Shown here one piece after another: positions 1-12,656 of a stretch of DNA of 64,000 nt. The notes beneath the pieces were generated by a model. The model ran no database searches, had not been told where the DNA came from, and saw only the letters and a list, made by a program, of their open reading frames with translations. Both the position numbers and the translations under genes were made by a program. Position 1 is the stretch's first letter. Every line of letters begins with the position of its first letter. This DNA comes from Hydractinia symbiolongicarpus (taxonomy: Eukaryota; Cnidaria; Hydrozoa; Anthoathecata; Hydractiniidae): the NCBI RefSeq assembly GCF_029227915.1, contig NC_079876.1:37927828-37991827 (forward strand), given 5' to 3'.

Positions 1-270
1 AATTAAGAAGAATGTTATTTCTTGGAGTCCAATTGTCTCATTTCTCACATTTATCAGGTCACAGTCCAAAGTTAGTTCAATTAAGTCCCACAGTCAATCG
101 TATCATTGCTAAAACCGATGCAATCTAGTAATATCAGAAAAATATCGCAAAATACATGGTGGTACGAATATGTGACCCAACCATTGTAACTCAAACGGAC
201 TGTCACCCTTAGAAAGTAAATGAAATGTAGTTTTTGAAACTGTCGCTATTTCTTCAGCTCGCGATAACGG

Positions 271-642
271 CTAGGATTGGTCCCACGGTAAAAAATGACT
301 TATTTATCTAAATTTTTAAATGAAGCGCTACCACAGCGCCCAGTGTAATCGCTGAGATCCGCAATCATGTCAAATTAAGATGAATGTTACTTCTTAGAGT
401 CCAATTGTCTTATTTATCGCATTCATCAGGTCACAGTCCAAAGTTAGTTCAATTAAGTCCCACATTCATTCGTTTCACTGTTAAAAGCGATGCAACCTAG
501 TAATAACAGATAAATATCGTTAAATACATGTTGGTACGAATATGTGACGCAACCGTTTTAACTCAAACAAACTGACACCGTTAGAAAGTCAATGAAATGC
601 ACTTTTTGAAACTGTCGCTAATTCGTCAGCGCGCAATAACGG
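271..642 (+). repeat. Reference satellite monomer (372 bp)
   Basis: One complete unit, chosen as a coordinate guide, from one ctaggattgg to the next. Order of landmarks: ctaggattggtcccac; an AT-rich stretch (gacttatttatctaaa); the dyad GCGCT-accac-AGCGC; cagtgtaatcgctgag; gttatttctt...gtccaattgtct; atcacattcatcaggtcacag; aattaagtcccac; the 'gttaaaagcgatgcaacctag' region; atacatgttggtacgaatatgtgac; ccgttagaaagtcaatgaaatg; ctgtcgcta; and the CpG cluster. Other copies differ by substitutions and small indels. There is no long reading frame in any frame that spans a unit. Confidence 0.95.
325..339 (+). other. Dyad in satellite monomer (GCGCT/AGCGC hairpin), example copy
   Basis: GCGCT (325-329) and AGCGC (335-339) are perfect inverted repeats around the 5-nt loop accac. 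The same site is present in most monomers. A competing dyad uses CAGCG (334-338) and CGCTG (350-354) with an 11-nt loop, so the two stems cannot form together. Some subtypes weaken the first stem: gtgctaccccagcgc and gcgctaccacagtgc leave one G-U pair at RNA level, while cattgcc and cagatct variants break it. A role as a cruciform, protein site or RNA hairpin is inference only. Confidence 0.6.
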
Positions 643-2350
643 CTAGGATTGGTCCCCCAGTACAAAATCGCTTATTTATCTACATTTTTAAATTAAGTGC
701 TATCCCAGCGCTCAGTGTAATCGCTGAGTTCCGGCAATCATGTCAAATTAAGAAGAATGTTATTTCTTGGAGTCCAATTGTCTCAATTATCACATTTATA
801 AGGTCATAGTCCAAAATCAGTCCAATTAAGTCCCACAGTCAATCGTTTCACTGTTAAAGGCGATACAACTTAGTAATATCGGTAACAATCACTAAATACA
901 TGTTGGTACGAAAGTGTGACGCAACTGTTGTAGTTGAAACGGACTGATACCGTTAGAAAATCAATGAAATGTAGTTTTTGAAACTGTCGCTATTTCTACA
1001 GCGTGCGATAACGGCTAGGATAGGTTCCACGGTAAAGAATGACTTATTTATCTAAATTTTTAAATGAAGCGCTACCACAGCGCCCAGTGTAATCGCTGAG
1101 TTCCGGCAATCACGTCAAATTAAGAAGAATGTTATTTCTTGGAGTCCAAATGTCTCATTTATCACACTTATCAGGTCACAGTCCAAAGTTAGATCAATTA
1201 AGTCCCACAGTAAATCGTTTCACTGTTGAAAGCGATGCAACCTAGTAATAACAGATAAATATCGCTAAATACATGTTGGTACGAATATATGTGACGCAAC
1301 CGTTGTAACTCAAACGAACTGACACTGTTAGAAAGTCAATGAAATGCACTTTTTTAAACTGTCGCTAATTTGTCAGCGCGCAATAACGGCTAGGATTGGT
1401 TCCCCAGTACAAAATGACTTATTTATCTACATTTTTAAATTAAGTGCTACCCCAGCGCTCAGTGTAATCGCTGAGTTCCGGCAATCATGTCAAATTAAGA
1501 AGAATGTAATTTCTTGGAGTCCAATTGTCTCAATTATCACATTTATAAGGTCATAGTCCAAAATCAGTTCAATTAAGTCCCACAGTCAATCGTCTCACTG
1601 TTAAAAGCGATGCAACTTAGTAATATCGGTAACAATCACTAAATACATGTTGGTACGAATATGTGACGCAAGTGTTGTAGTTGAAACGGTCTGATACAGT
1701 TAGAAAATCAATGAAATGTAGTATTTGAAACTGTCTCTATTTCTTCAGCGCGCGCTAAGGGCTAGGATTGGTCCCACAATCAAAATTGACTTATTTATCT
1801 AAATTTTTAAATGAAGTGCTACCACAGCGCCCAGTGTAATCGCTGAGTTCCGGCAATCACGTCAAATTAAGAAGAATGTTATTTTTTGGAGTCCAAATGT
1901 CTCATTTATCACATTTAACAGGTCACAGTCCAAAGTTAGATCAATTAAGTCCCACAGTAAATCGTTTCATTGTTAAAAGCGATGCAACCTAGTAATAACA
2001 GATAAATATCGCTAAATACATGTTGGTACGAATATATGTGACGCAACCGTTGTAACTCAAACGAACTGACACTGTTAGAAAGTCAATGAAATGCACTTTT
2101 TTAAACTGTCGCTAATTCGTCAGCGCGCAATAACGGCTAGGATTGGTTCCCCAGTACAAAATGACTTATTTATCTACATTTTTAAATTAAGTGCTACCCC
2201 AGCGCTCAGTGTAATCGCTGAGTTCCGGCAATCATGTCAAATTAAGAAGAATGTGATTTCTTGGAGTCCAATTGTCTCAATTATCACATTTATAAGGTCA
2301 CAGTCCAAAGTTAGTTCAATTAAGTCCCACATTCAATCGTTTCACTGTTA
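597..2350 (+). repeat. 747-bp dimeric higher-order repeat block
   Basis: The ATGCAC-type monomer begins identical motif runs at 597, 1344 and 2091, exactly 747 bp apart, alternating with ATGTAG-type monomers. This is a two-monomer higher-order unit present about 2.4 times. The pattern stops after about 2.3 kb, where a different subtype follows. Similarity between successive dimers is clearly higher than between the two monomers within one dimer. Confidence 0.85.
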
Positions 2351-2819
2351 AAAGCGATGCAACCTAGTAATAACAGATAAATATCGCTAAATACATATTG
2401 GTACGAATATATGTTACGCAACCGTTGTAACTGAAGCGGATTGATACCGTTAGAAAGTCAATGAAATGTAGTTCTTGAAAGTGCGCTATTTCTTCAGTGT
2501 GCGATAACGGCTATGATTGGTTCCACAGTAAAGATGACTTATTTATCTACATTTTTAAATGAAGCGCTACCACAGCGCCCAATGTAATTGCTGAGGTCCG
2601 GCAATCACGTCAAATTAAGAAGAATGTTATTTCTTGGAGTCCAATTGTCTCATTTCTCACATTTATCAGGTCACAGTCCAAAGTTAGTTCAATTAAGTCC
2701 CACAGTCAATCGTTTCATTGTTAAAACCGATGCAATCTAGTAATATCAGAAAAATATGGCAAAATACATGTTGGTACGAATATGTGACCCAACCATTTTA
2801 ACTCAAACGGACTAACACC

Positions 2820-5610
2820 CTTAGAAAGTAAATGAAATGTAGTTTTTGAAACTGTCGCTATTTCTTCAGCTCCCGATAACGGCTAGGATTGGTCCCACGG
2901 TAAAAATGACTTATTTATCTAACTTTTTATATGAAGCGCTACCACATCGCCCAGTGTAATCGCTGAGTTCCGCTATCATGGCAAATTAAGATGAATGTTA
3001 CTTCTTAGAGTTCAATTGTCTTATTTATCACATTCATCAGGTCACAGTCCAAAGTTAGTTCAACTAAGTCCCACATTCATTCGTTTTACTGTTAAAAGCG
3101 ATGCAACCTAGTAATAACAGATAAATATCGCTAAATACATGTTGGTACGAATATGTGACGCAACTGTTGTAACTCAAACGAACTGACACCGTTAGAAAGT
3201 CAATGAAATGCACTTTTTTAAACTTTCGCTAATTCGTCAGCGCGCAATAACGGCTAGGATTGGTTCCGCAGTACAAAATGACTTATTTATCTACATTTTT
3301 AAATTAAGTGCTACCCCAGCGCTCAGTGTAATTGCTGAGTTCCGGCAATCATATCAAATTAAGAAGAATGTGATTTCTTGGAGACCAATTGTCTCAATTA
3401 TCACATTTATAAGGTCATAGTCCAAAATCAGTTCAATTAAGTCCCACAGTCAATCGTCTCACTGTTAAAAGCGATGCAACTTAGTAATATCGGTAACAAT
3501 CACTAAATACATGTTGGTACGAATATGTGACGCAAGTGTTGCAGTTGAAACGGTCTGATACCGTTAGAAAATCAATGAAATGTAGTATTTGAAACTGTCT
3601 CTCTTTCTTCAGCGCGCGCTAAGGGCTAGGATTGGTCCCACAATAAAAATTGACTTATTTATCTAAATTTTTAAATGAAGCGCTACCACAGCGCCCAGTG
3701 TAATCGCTGACTTCCGGCAATCATGTGAAATTAAGAAGAATGTTATTTCTTGGAGTCACATTGTCTCACTTATCACATTTAAAAGGTCACAGTCCAAAAT
3801 CAGTTCAATTAAGTCCCACAGTCAATCGTTTCACTGTTAAAAGCGATGCAACCTAGTAATATGAAAAAAATATCGCTAAATACATGTTGGTACGAATATG
3901 TGACGCAACCGTTGTAACTGAAGCGGATTGATACCGTTAGAAAGTCAATGAAATGTAGTTTTTGAAAATGTCGCCATTTCTTCAGCGCACGATAACGGCT
4001 AGGATTGGTCTCACAGTAAAAATGACTTATTTACTTAAATTTTCAAATGAAGCGCTACCACAGATCTCAGTGTAATCGCTGAGTTCCGGCAATCACGTCA
4101 AATTAAGAAGAATGTTATTTATTGGAGTCCAAATGTCTCATTTATCACATTTATCAGGTCACAGTCCAAAGATAGTTCAATTAAGTCCCACAGTAAATCG
4201 TTTCATTGCTAAAAGCGATGCAACCTAGTAGTATCAGAAGAATATCGCTAATACGAATATGTGACCCAACCGTTGTAACTCAAACGGACTGACACCGTTA
4301 GAAAGTCAATCAAATGCACTTTTTGAAACTGTCTCTATTTCTTCAGCGCGCGCTACGGTCTAGGATTGGTCCCACAATAAAAATTGACTTATTTATCTAA
4401 ATTTTTAAATGAAGCGCTACCACAGCGCCCAGTGTAATCGCTGACTTCCGGCAATCATGTGAAATTAAGAAGAATGTTATTTCTTGGAGTCAAATTGACT
4501 CACTTATAACATTTATAAGGTCACAGTCCAAAATCAGTTCAAGTCCCACTGTCAATCGTTTCACTGTTAAAAGCGATGCAACCTAGTAATATGAAAAAAA
4601 TATCGCTAAATACATGTTGGTACGAATATGTGACGCAACCGTTGTAACTGAAGCGGAATGATACCGTTAGAAAGTCAATGAAATGTAGTTTTTGAAACTG
4701 TCGCCCTTTCTTCAGCGCAAGACAACGGCTAGGATTGGTCTCACAGTAAAAATGACTTATTTATTTAAAATTTCAAATGAAGCGCTACCACAGCGCCCTG
4801 TGTAATCGCTGAGTTACGGCAATCACGTCAAATTAAGAAGAATGTCATTTCTTGGAGTCCAAATGTCTTGTTTATCACATTTATCAGGTCACAGTCCAAA
4901 GGTAGTTCAATTAAGTCCCACAGCAAATCGTTTCACTGTTAAAAGCGATGGAACCTAGTAATAACAGATAAATATCGCTAAATACATGTTGGTACGAATA
5001 TGTGACGCAACCATTGTAACTCAAACAAACTGACACCGTTAGAAAGTCAATGAAATGCACTTTTTGAAACTGTCGCTAAATCGACAGCGCGCAATAACGG
5101 CTAGGATTGGTCCCCCAGTAAAAAATGACTTATTTATCTACATTTTTAAATTAAGTGCTACCCCAGCGCCCAGTGTAATCGCTGAGTTCCGGCAATCATG
5201 TCAAATTAAGATGAATGTTATTTCTTGGAGTCCAATTGTCTCATTAATCACATTCATCTGGTCACAGTCCAAAGTTAGTACAATTAAGTCCCACATTCAA
5301 TCGTTTCACTGTTAAAAGCGATGCAACCTAGTAATAACAGATAAATATCGCTAAATACATGTTGGTACGAATATATGTGACGCAACCGTTGTAACTGAAG
5401 CGGATTGATACCGTTAGAAAGTCAATGAAATGTAGTTCTTGAAAGTGCGCTATTTTTTTCAGTGCGTGATAACGGCTATGATTGGTCCCACAGTAAAGAT
5501 GACTTATTTATCTACATTTTTAAATGAAGCGCTACCACAGCGCCCAGTGTAATCGCTGAGGTCCGGCAATCACGTCAAATTAAGAAGAATGTTATTTCTT
5601 GGAGTCCAAT
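2820..5610 (+). repeat. Paralogous satellite block A (unoccupied counterpart of the Helitron-bearing block)
   Basis: This stretch matches 20.97-22.62 kb at an offset of about 18148-18149 bp. It continues to match 26.38-27.51 kb at 21907 bp; the 3759-bp difference is the Helitron length. Shared rare variants include agcgctaccacatcgccc near 2936 and 21086, the agatct variant at 4063 and 22207, cgctacggtctagg at 4350 and 22499, and the shortened gttcaagtcccac at 4537 and 26444. Similarity fades near 5610/27515, where ctcattt-ctcac becomes ctcattt-atcac. Confidence 0.85.
4474..4475. other. Empty Helitron target site (paralogous)
   Basis: In block A the sequence gaagaa|tgttatttc runs uninterrupted, with A at 4474 and T at 4475. 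In the paralogous block the same A is 22622 and the same T is 26382, with the 3759-bp element between them. No base is lost or duplicated. This is the A/T dinucleotide target expected of a Helitron. Confidence 0.9.
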
Positions 5611-8600
5611 TGTCTCATTTCTCACATTTATCAGGTCACAGTCCAAAGTTAGTTCAATTAAGTCCCACAGTCAATCGTTTTATTGTTAAAACCGATGCAA
5701 TCTAGTAATATCAGAAAAATATGGCAAAATACATGTTGGTACGAATATGTGACCCAACCATTGTAACTCAAACGGACTAACGCCCTTAGAAAGTAAATGA
5801 AATGTAGTTTTTGAAACTGTCGCTATTTCTTCAGCTCGCGATTACGGCTAGGATTGGTCCCACGGTAAAAATGACTTATTTATCTAAATTTTTAAATGAA
5901 GCGCTACCACATCGCCTAGTGTAATCGCTGAGTTCTGCAATCATGTCAAATTAAGATGAATGTTACTTCTTAGAGTTCAATTGTCTTGTTCATCACATTC
6001 ATCAGGTCACAGTCCAAAGTTAGTTCAACTAAGTCCCACATTCATTCGTTTTACTGTTAAAAGCGATGCAACCTAGTAATAACAGATAAATATCGCTAAA
6101 TACATGTTGGTACGAATATGTGACGCAACCGTTGTAACTCAAACGAACTGACACCGTTAGAAAGTCAATGAATTGCACTTATTTAAACTGTCGCTAATTC
6201 GTCAGCGCGCAATAACGGCTAGGATTGGTTCCCCAGTACAAAATGACTTATTTATCTACATTTTTAAATTAAGTGCTACCCCAGCGCTCAGTGTAATCGC
6301 TGAGTTCCGGCAATCATGTCAAATTAAGAAGAATGTGATTTCTTGGAGTCCAATTGTCTCAATTATCACATTTATAAGGTCATAGTCCAAAATCAGTTCA
6401 AGTAAGTCCCACAGTCAATCGTTTCACTGTTAAAAGCGATGCAACCTAGTAATATGAAAAAAATATCGCTAAATGCATGTTGGTACGAATATGTGACGCA
6501 ACCGTTGTAACTGAAGCGAATTGATACCGTTAGAAAGTCAATGAATTGTAGTTTTTGAAACCGTCGCCATTTCTTCAGCGCACGATAACGGCTAGGATTG
6601 GTCTCACAGTAAAAATGACTTATTTATTTAAATTTTCAAATGAAGCGCTACCACACCGCCCAGTGTAATCGCTGAGTTCCGGCAATCACGTCAAATTAAG
6701 AAGAATGTTATTTCTTGGAGTCCAATTGTCTCATTTATCACATTTATCAGGTCACAGTCCAAAGGTAGTTCAATTAAGTCCTACAGTAAATCGTTTCATT
6801 GTTAAAAGCGATGCAACCTAGTAATATCAGAAGAATATCGCTAATACGAATATGTGACCCAACCGTTGTAACTCAAACGGACTGACACCCTTAGAAGGTA
6901 AATGAAATGTAGTTTTTGAAACTGTCGCCATTTCTTCAGCGCACGATAACGGCTAGGATTGGTCTCACAGTAAAAATGACTTATTTATTTAAATTTTCAA
7001 ATGAAGCGCTACCACAGCGCCCAGTGTAATCGCTGAGTTCCGGCAATCACGTCAAATTAAAAAGAATGTTATTTCTTGGAGTCCAAATGTCTCATTTATC
7101 ACATTTATAAGGTCGTAGTCCAAAATCAGTTCAATTAAGTCCCATAGTCAATCGTTTCACTGTTAAAAGCGATACAATTTAGTAATATCGGTAACAATCA
7201 CTAAATACATGTTGGTACGAATATGTGACGCAACTGTTGTAGTTGAAACGGACTGATACCGTTAGAAAATCAATGAAATGTAGTATTTGAAACTGTCTCT
7301 ATTTCTTCAGCGCGCGCTAAGGGCTGGGATTGGTCCCACAATAAAAATTGACTTACTTATCTAAATTTTTAAATGAAGCGCTACCACAGCGCCCAGTGTA
7401 ATCGCTGACTTCCGGCAATCATGTCAAATTAAGAAGAATGTTACTTCTTGGAGTCAAATTTTCTCACTTATAACATTTATAAGGTCACAGTCCAAAATCA
7501 ATTCAATTAAGTCCCACAGTCAATCGTTTCACTGTTAAAAGCGATGCAACCTAGTACTGTGAAAAAAATATCGCTAAATACATGTTGGTACGAATTTGTG
7601 ACGCAACCGTTGTAACTAAAGGGGATTGTTACCGTTAGAAAGTCAATGAAATGTAGTTTTTGAAACTGTCGCCATTTCTTCAGCGCACGATAACGGCTAG
7701 GATTGGTCTCACAGTAAAAATGACTTATTTATTTAAATTTTCAAATGAAGTGCTACCACAGCGCCCAGAGTAATCGCTGAGTTCTGGCAATCACGTCAAA
7801 TTAAGAAGAATGTTATTTCTTGGAGTCCAAATGTCTCATTTATCACATTTATCAGGTCGCAGTCCAAAATTAGTTCAATTAAGTCCCACAGTAAGTCGTT
7901 TCATTGTTAAAAGCGATGCAACCTAGTAATATCAGAAGAATATCGCTAATACGAATATGTGACCCAACCGTTGTAACTTAAACGGACTGACACCGTTAGA
8001 AAGTCAATGAAATGTAATTTTTGAAACTGTCGCTATTTCTTCAGCGCGCGATAAGGGCTAGGATTGGTCGCCCGGTAAAGAATGACTTATGTATCTAAAT
8101 TTTAAATGAAGCGCTACCGCACCGCCCAGTGTAATCGCTGAGTTTCGGCAATCATGTCAAATTAAGATGAATGTTACTTCTTAGAGCCCAATTGTCTTAT
8201 TTATCACATTCATCAGGTGACAGTCCAAAGTTAGTTCAATGAAGTCCCACATTCATTCGTTTCCCTGTTAAAGGCGATGCAACCTAGTAATAACAGATAA
8301 ATATCGCTAAATACATGTTGGTACGAATATGTGACGCAACCGTTGTAACTCAAACGAACTGACGCCGTTAGAAAGTCAATGAAATGCACTTTTTGAAACT
8401 GTCGCTAATTCGTCAGCGCGCAATAACGGCTAGGATTGGTCCCCCAGTACAAAATGACTTATTTATCTACATTTTTAAGTTAAGTGCTACCCCAGCGCTC
8501 AGTGTAATCGCTGAGTTCCGGCAATCATGTCAAATTAAGAACAATGTTATTTCTTGGAGTCCAATTGTCTCAATTATCACATTTATAAGGTCATAGTCCA

Positions 8601-9839
8601 AAATCAGTTCAATTAAGTCCCACAGTCAATCGTTTCACTGTTAAAAGCGATACAACTTAGTAATATCGGTAACAATCAATAAATTCATGTTGGTACGATT
8701 ATGTGACGCAACTGTTGTAGTTGAAACGGACTGATACCGTTAGAAAGTCAATGAAATGTAGTTTTTGAAACTGTCGCTATTTCTACAGTGCGTGATAACG
8801 GCAAGGATTGGTCCCACGGTAAAGAATGACTTATTTATCTAAATGTTTAAATGAAGCGCTACCACAGCGCCCAGTGTAATCGCTGAGTTGCGGCAATCAT
8901 GTCAAATTAAGAAGAATGTTATTTCTTGGAGTCTAATTGTCTCACTTTTACATTTATAAGGTCACAGCCCAAAATCAGTTGTATTAAGTCCCACATTAAA
9001 TCGTTTCACTGTTAAAAGCGATGCAACCTAGTAATAACAGATAAATATCGCTAAATACATGTTGGTACGAATATATGTAACGCAACCGTTGTAACTGAAG
9101 CGGATTGATACCGTTAGAAAGTCAATGAAATGTAGTTCTTGAAAGTGCGCTATTTCTTCAGTGCGCGATAACGGCTATGATTGGTCCCACAGTAAAGATG
9201 ACTTATTTATCGACATTTTTAAATGAAGCGCTACCTCAGCGCCCAATGTAATCGCTGAGTTCCGGCAATCACGTCAAGTTAAGAAGAATGTTATTTCTTG
9301 GAGTCCAATTGTCTCATTAATCACATTCATCAGGTCACAGTCCAAAGTTAGTTCAATTAAGTCCCACATTCAATCGTTTCACTGTTAAAAGCGATGCAAC
9401 CTAGTAATAACAGATAAATATCGCTAAATACATGTTGGTACGAATATATGTGACGCAACCGTTGTAACTGAAGCGGATTGATACCGTTAGAAAGTCAATG
9501 AAATGTAGTTCTTGAAAGTGCGCTATTTCTTCAGTGCGCGATAACGGCTATGATTGGCCTCACAGTAAAGATGACATATTTATCTACATTTTTAAATGAA
9601 GCGCTACCACAGCGCCCAGTGTAACCGCTGAGGTCCGGCAATCACGTCAAATTAAGAAGAATGTTATTTCTTTGAGTCCAATTGTCTCATTTCTCACATT
9701 TATCAGGTCACAGTCCAAAGTTAGTTCAATTAAGTCCCACAGTCAATCGTTTCATTGTTAAAACCGATGCAATCTAGTAATATCAGAAAAATATGGCAAA
9801 ATACATGTTGGTACGAATATGTGACCCAACCATTTTAAC

Positions 9840-11290
9840 TCAAACGGACTAACACCCTTAGAAGGTAAATGAAATGTAATTTTTGAAACTGTCGCTATTT
9901 CTTCAGCTCGCGATAACGGCTAGGATTGGTCCCACGGTAAAAATGACTTTTTTATCTAAATTTTTATATGAAGCGCTACCACATCGCCCAGTGTAATCGC
10001 TGAGTTCCGCAATCATGTCAAATTAAGATGAATGTTAATTCTTAGAGTCCAGTTGTCTTATTTATCACATTCATCAGGTCACAGTCCAAAGTTAGTTCAA
10101 CTAAGTCCCACATTCATTCGTTTTACTGTTAAAAGCGATGCAAAACTTAGTAATAACAGATAAATATCGCTAAATACATGTTGGTACGAATATGTGACGC
10201 AACCGTTGTAACTCAAACGAACTGACACCGTTAGAAAATCAATGAAATGCACTTTTTTAAACTGTCGCTAATTCTTCAGCGCGCAATAACGGCTAGGATT
10301 GGTTCCCCAGTACAAAATGACTTATTTATCTACATTTTTAAAATAAGTGCTACCCCAGCGCTCAGTGTAATTGCTGAGTTCCGGCAATCATGTCAAATTA
10401 AGAAGAATGTGATTTTTGGAGATCAATTGTCTCAATTATCACATTTATAAGGTCATAGTCCAAAATCAGTTCAATTAAGTCCCACAGTCAATCGTCTCAC
10501 TGGTAAAAGCGATGCAACTTAGTAATATCGGTAACAATCACTAAATACATGTTGCTACGATTATGTGACGCAAGTGTTGTAGTTGAAACGGTCTGATACC
10601 GTTAGAAAATCAATGAAATGTAGTATTTGAAACTGTCTCTCTTTCTTCAGCGCGCGATAAGGGCTAGGATTGGTCCCACAAAAAAAATTGACTTATTTAT
10701 CTAAATTTTTAAATGAAGCGCTACCACAGCGCCCAGTGTAATCGCTGACTTCCGGCAATCATGTGAGATTAAGAAGAATGTTATTTCTTGGAGTCAAATT
10801 GTCTCACTTATAACATTTATAAGGTCACAGTCCAAAATCAGTTCAATTAAGTCCCACAGTCAATCGTTTCACTGTTAAAAGCGATGCAACCTAGTAATAT
10901 GAAAAAATATCGCTAAATACATGTTGGTACGAATATGTGACGCAACCGTTGTAACTGAAGCGGATTGATACCGTTAGAAAGTCAATGAAATGTAGTTTTT
11001 GAAACTGTCGCCATTTCTTCAGCGCACGATAACGGCTAGGATTGGTCTCACAGTAAAAATGACTTATTTATTTAAATTTTCAAATGAAGCGCTACCACAG
11101 ATCTCAGTGTAATCGCTGAGTTCCGGCAATCACGTCAAATTAAGAAGAATGTTATTTCTTGGAGTCCAAATGTCTCATTTATCACATTTATCAGGTCACA
11201 GTCCAAAGATAGTTCAATTAACTCCCACAGTAAATCGTTTCATTGCTAAAAGCGATGCAACCTAGTAATATCAGAAGAATATCGCTAATA
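9840..11290 (+). repeat. Paralogous satellite block B
   Basis: This block matches block A at an offset of about 7039 bp (19 monomers). For example, the ATGCAC-type monomer is at 3208 and 10247, the agatct variant at 4063 and 11100, and the 11-bp deletion monomer near 4246 and 11286. It also resembles 21.0-22.4 kb. Together these show that one multi-monomer segment was copied at least three times within 25 kb. Copy B carries private differences, such as a short deletion in atttttggagatc near 10411. Confidence 0.75.
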
Positions 11291-12656
11291 CGAATATTTG
11301 ACCCAAATGTTGTAACTCAAACGGACTAACACCCTTAGAAAGCAAATGAAATGTAGTTTTTGAAACTGTCGCCATTTCTTCAGCGCACGATAACGGCTAG
11401 GATTGGTCTCACAGTAAAAATGACTTATTTATTTAAATTTTCAAATGAAATGCAACCACAGCGCCCAGAGTAATCGCTGAGTTCCGGCAATCATGTCAAA
11501 TTAAGATGAATGTTACTTCTTAGAGTCCAATTGTCTTATTTATCACATTCATCAGGTCACAGTCCAGAGTTAGTTTAATGAAGTCCCACATTCATTTGTT
11601 TCCCTGTTAAAGGCGATGCAACCTAGTAATAACAGATAAATATCGCTAAATACATGTTGGTACGAATATGTGACGCAACCGTTGTAACTCAAACGAACTG
11701 ACACCGTTAAAAAGTCAATGAAATGCACTTTTTGAAACTGTCTCTATTTCTTAAGCGCGCGCTACGGTCTAGGATTGGTCCCACAATAAAAATTGACTTA
11801 TTTATCTAAATTTTTAAATGAAGCGCTACCACAGCGCCCAGTGTAATCGCTGACTTCCGGCAATCATGTCAAATTAAGAAGAATGTTATTTCTTGGAGTC
11901 CAATTGTCTCACTTATAACATTTATAAGGTCACAGTCCAAAATCAGTTCAATTAAGTCCCACATTTAATCGTTTCACTGTTAAAAGCGATGCAACCTAGT
12001 AATATGAAAAAAATATCGCTAAATACATGTTTGTACGAATATGTGACGCAACCGTTGTAACTGAAGCGGATGGATACCGTTAGAAAGTCAATGAAATGTA
12101 GTTTTTGAAACTTCGCCATTTCTTCAGTGCGCGATGACGGCTAGGATTGGTCTCACAGTAAAAATGACTTATTTATCGACATTTTTAAATGAAGCGCTAC
12201 CACAGCGCCCAGTGTAATCGCTGAGTTTCGGCAATCATGTCAAATTAAGATGAATGTTACTTCTTAGAGCCCAATTGTCTTATTTATCACATTCATCAGT
12301 TCACAGTCTAAAGTTAGGTCAACTAAGTCCCACATTCATTCGTTTCACTGTTAAAAGCGATGCAACCTAGTAATAACAGATAAGTATCGCTAAATACATG
12401 TTGGTACGAATATGTGACGCAACCGTTGTAACTCAAACGAACTGACACCGTTAGAAAGTCAATGAAATGCACTTTTTGAAACTGTCGCTAATTCGTCAGC
12501 GCGCAATAACGGCTAGGATTGGTCCCCCAGAACAAAATGACTTATTTATCTACATTTTTAAGTTAAGTGCTACCCCAGCGCTCAGTGTAATCGCTGAGTT
12601 CCGGCAATCATGTCAAATTAAGAACAATGTTATTTCTTGCAGTCCAATTGTCTCAA

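Noticed and set aside
597-809. Recurring 67-86-codon open frames beginning MHFxKLSL (597, 1344, 2091, 3208, 5055, 6173, 8384, 10247, 12467, 15426, 19505, 21357, 26962, 28443, 35122, and shorter forms at 29945 and 32531)
   Set aside because: They are one frame of the satellite monomer. They appear only where a monomer has ATGCAC instead of ATGTAG, or an internal ATG, and end at whatever stop the subtype carries. Indels and stops interrupt the same frame in most copies, and no domain or signal is recognisable.
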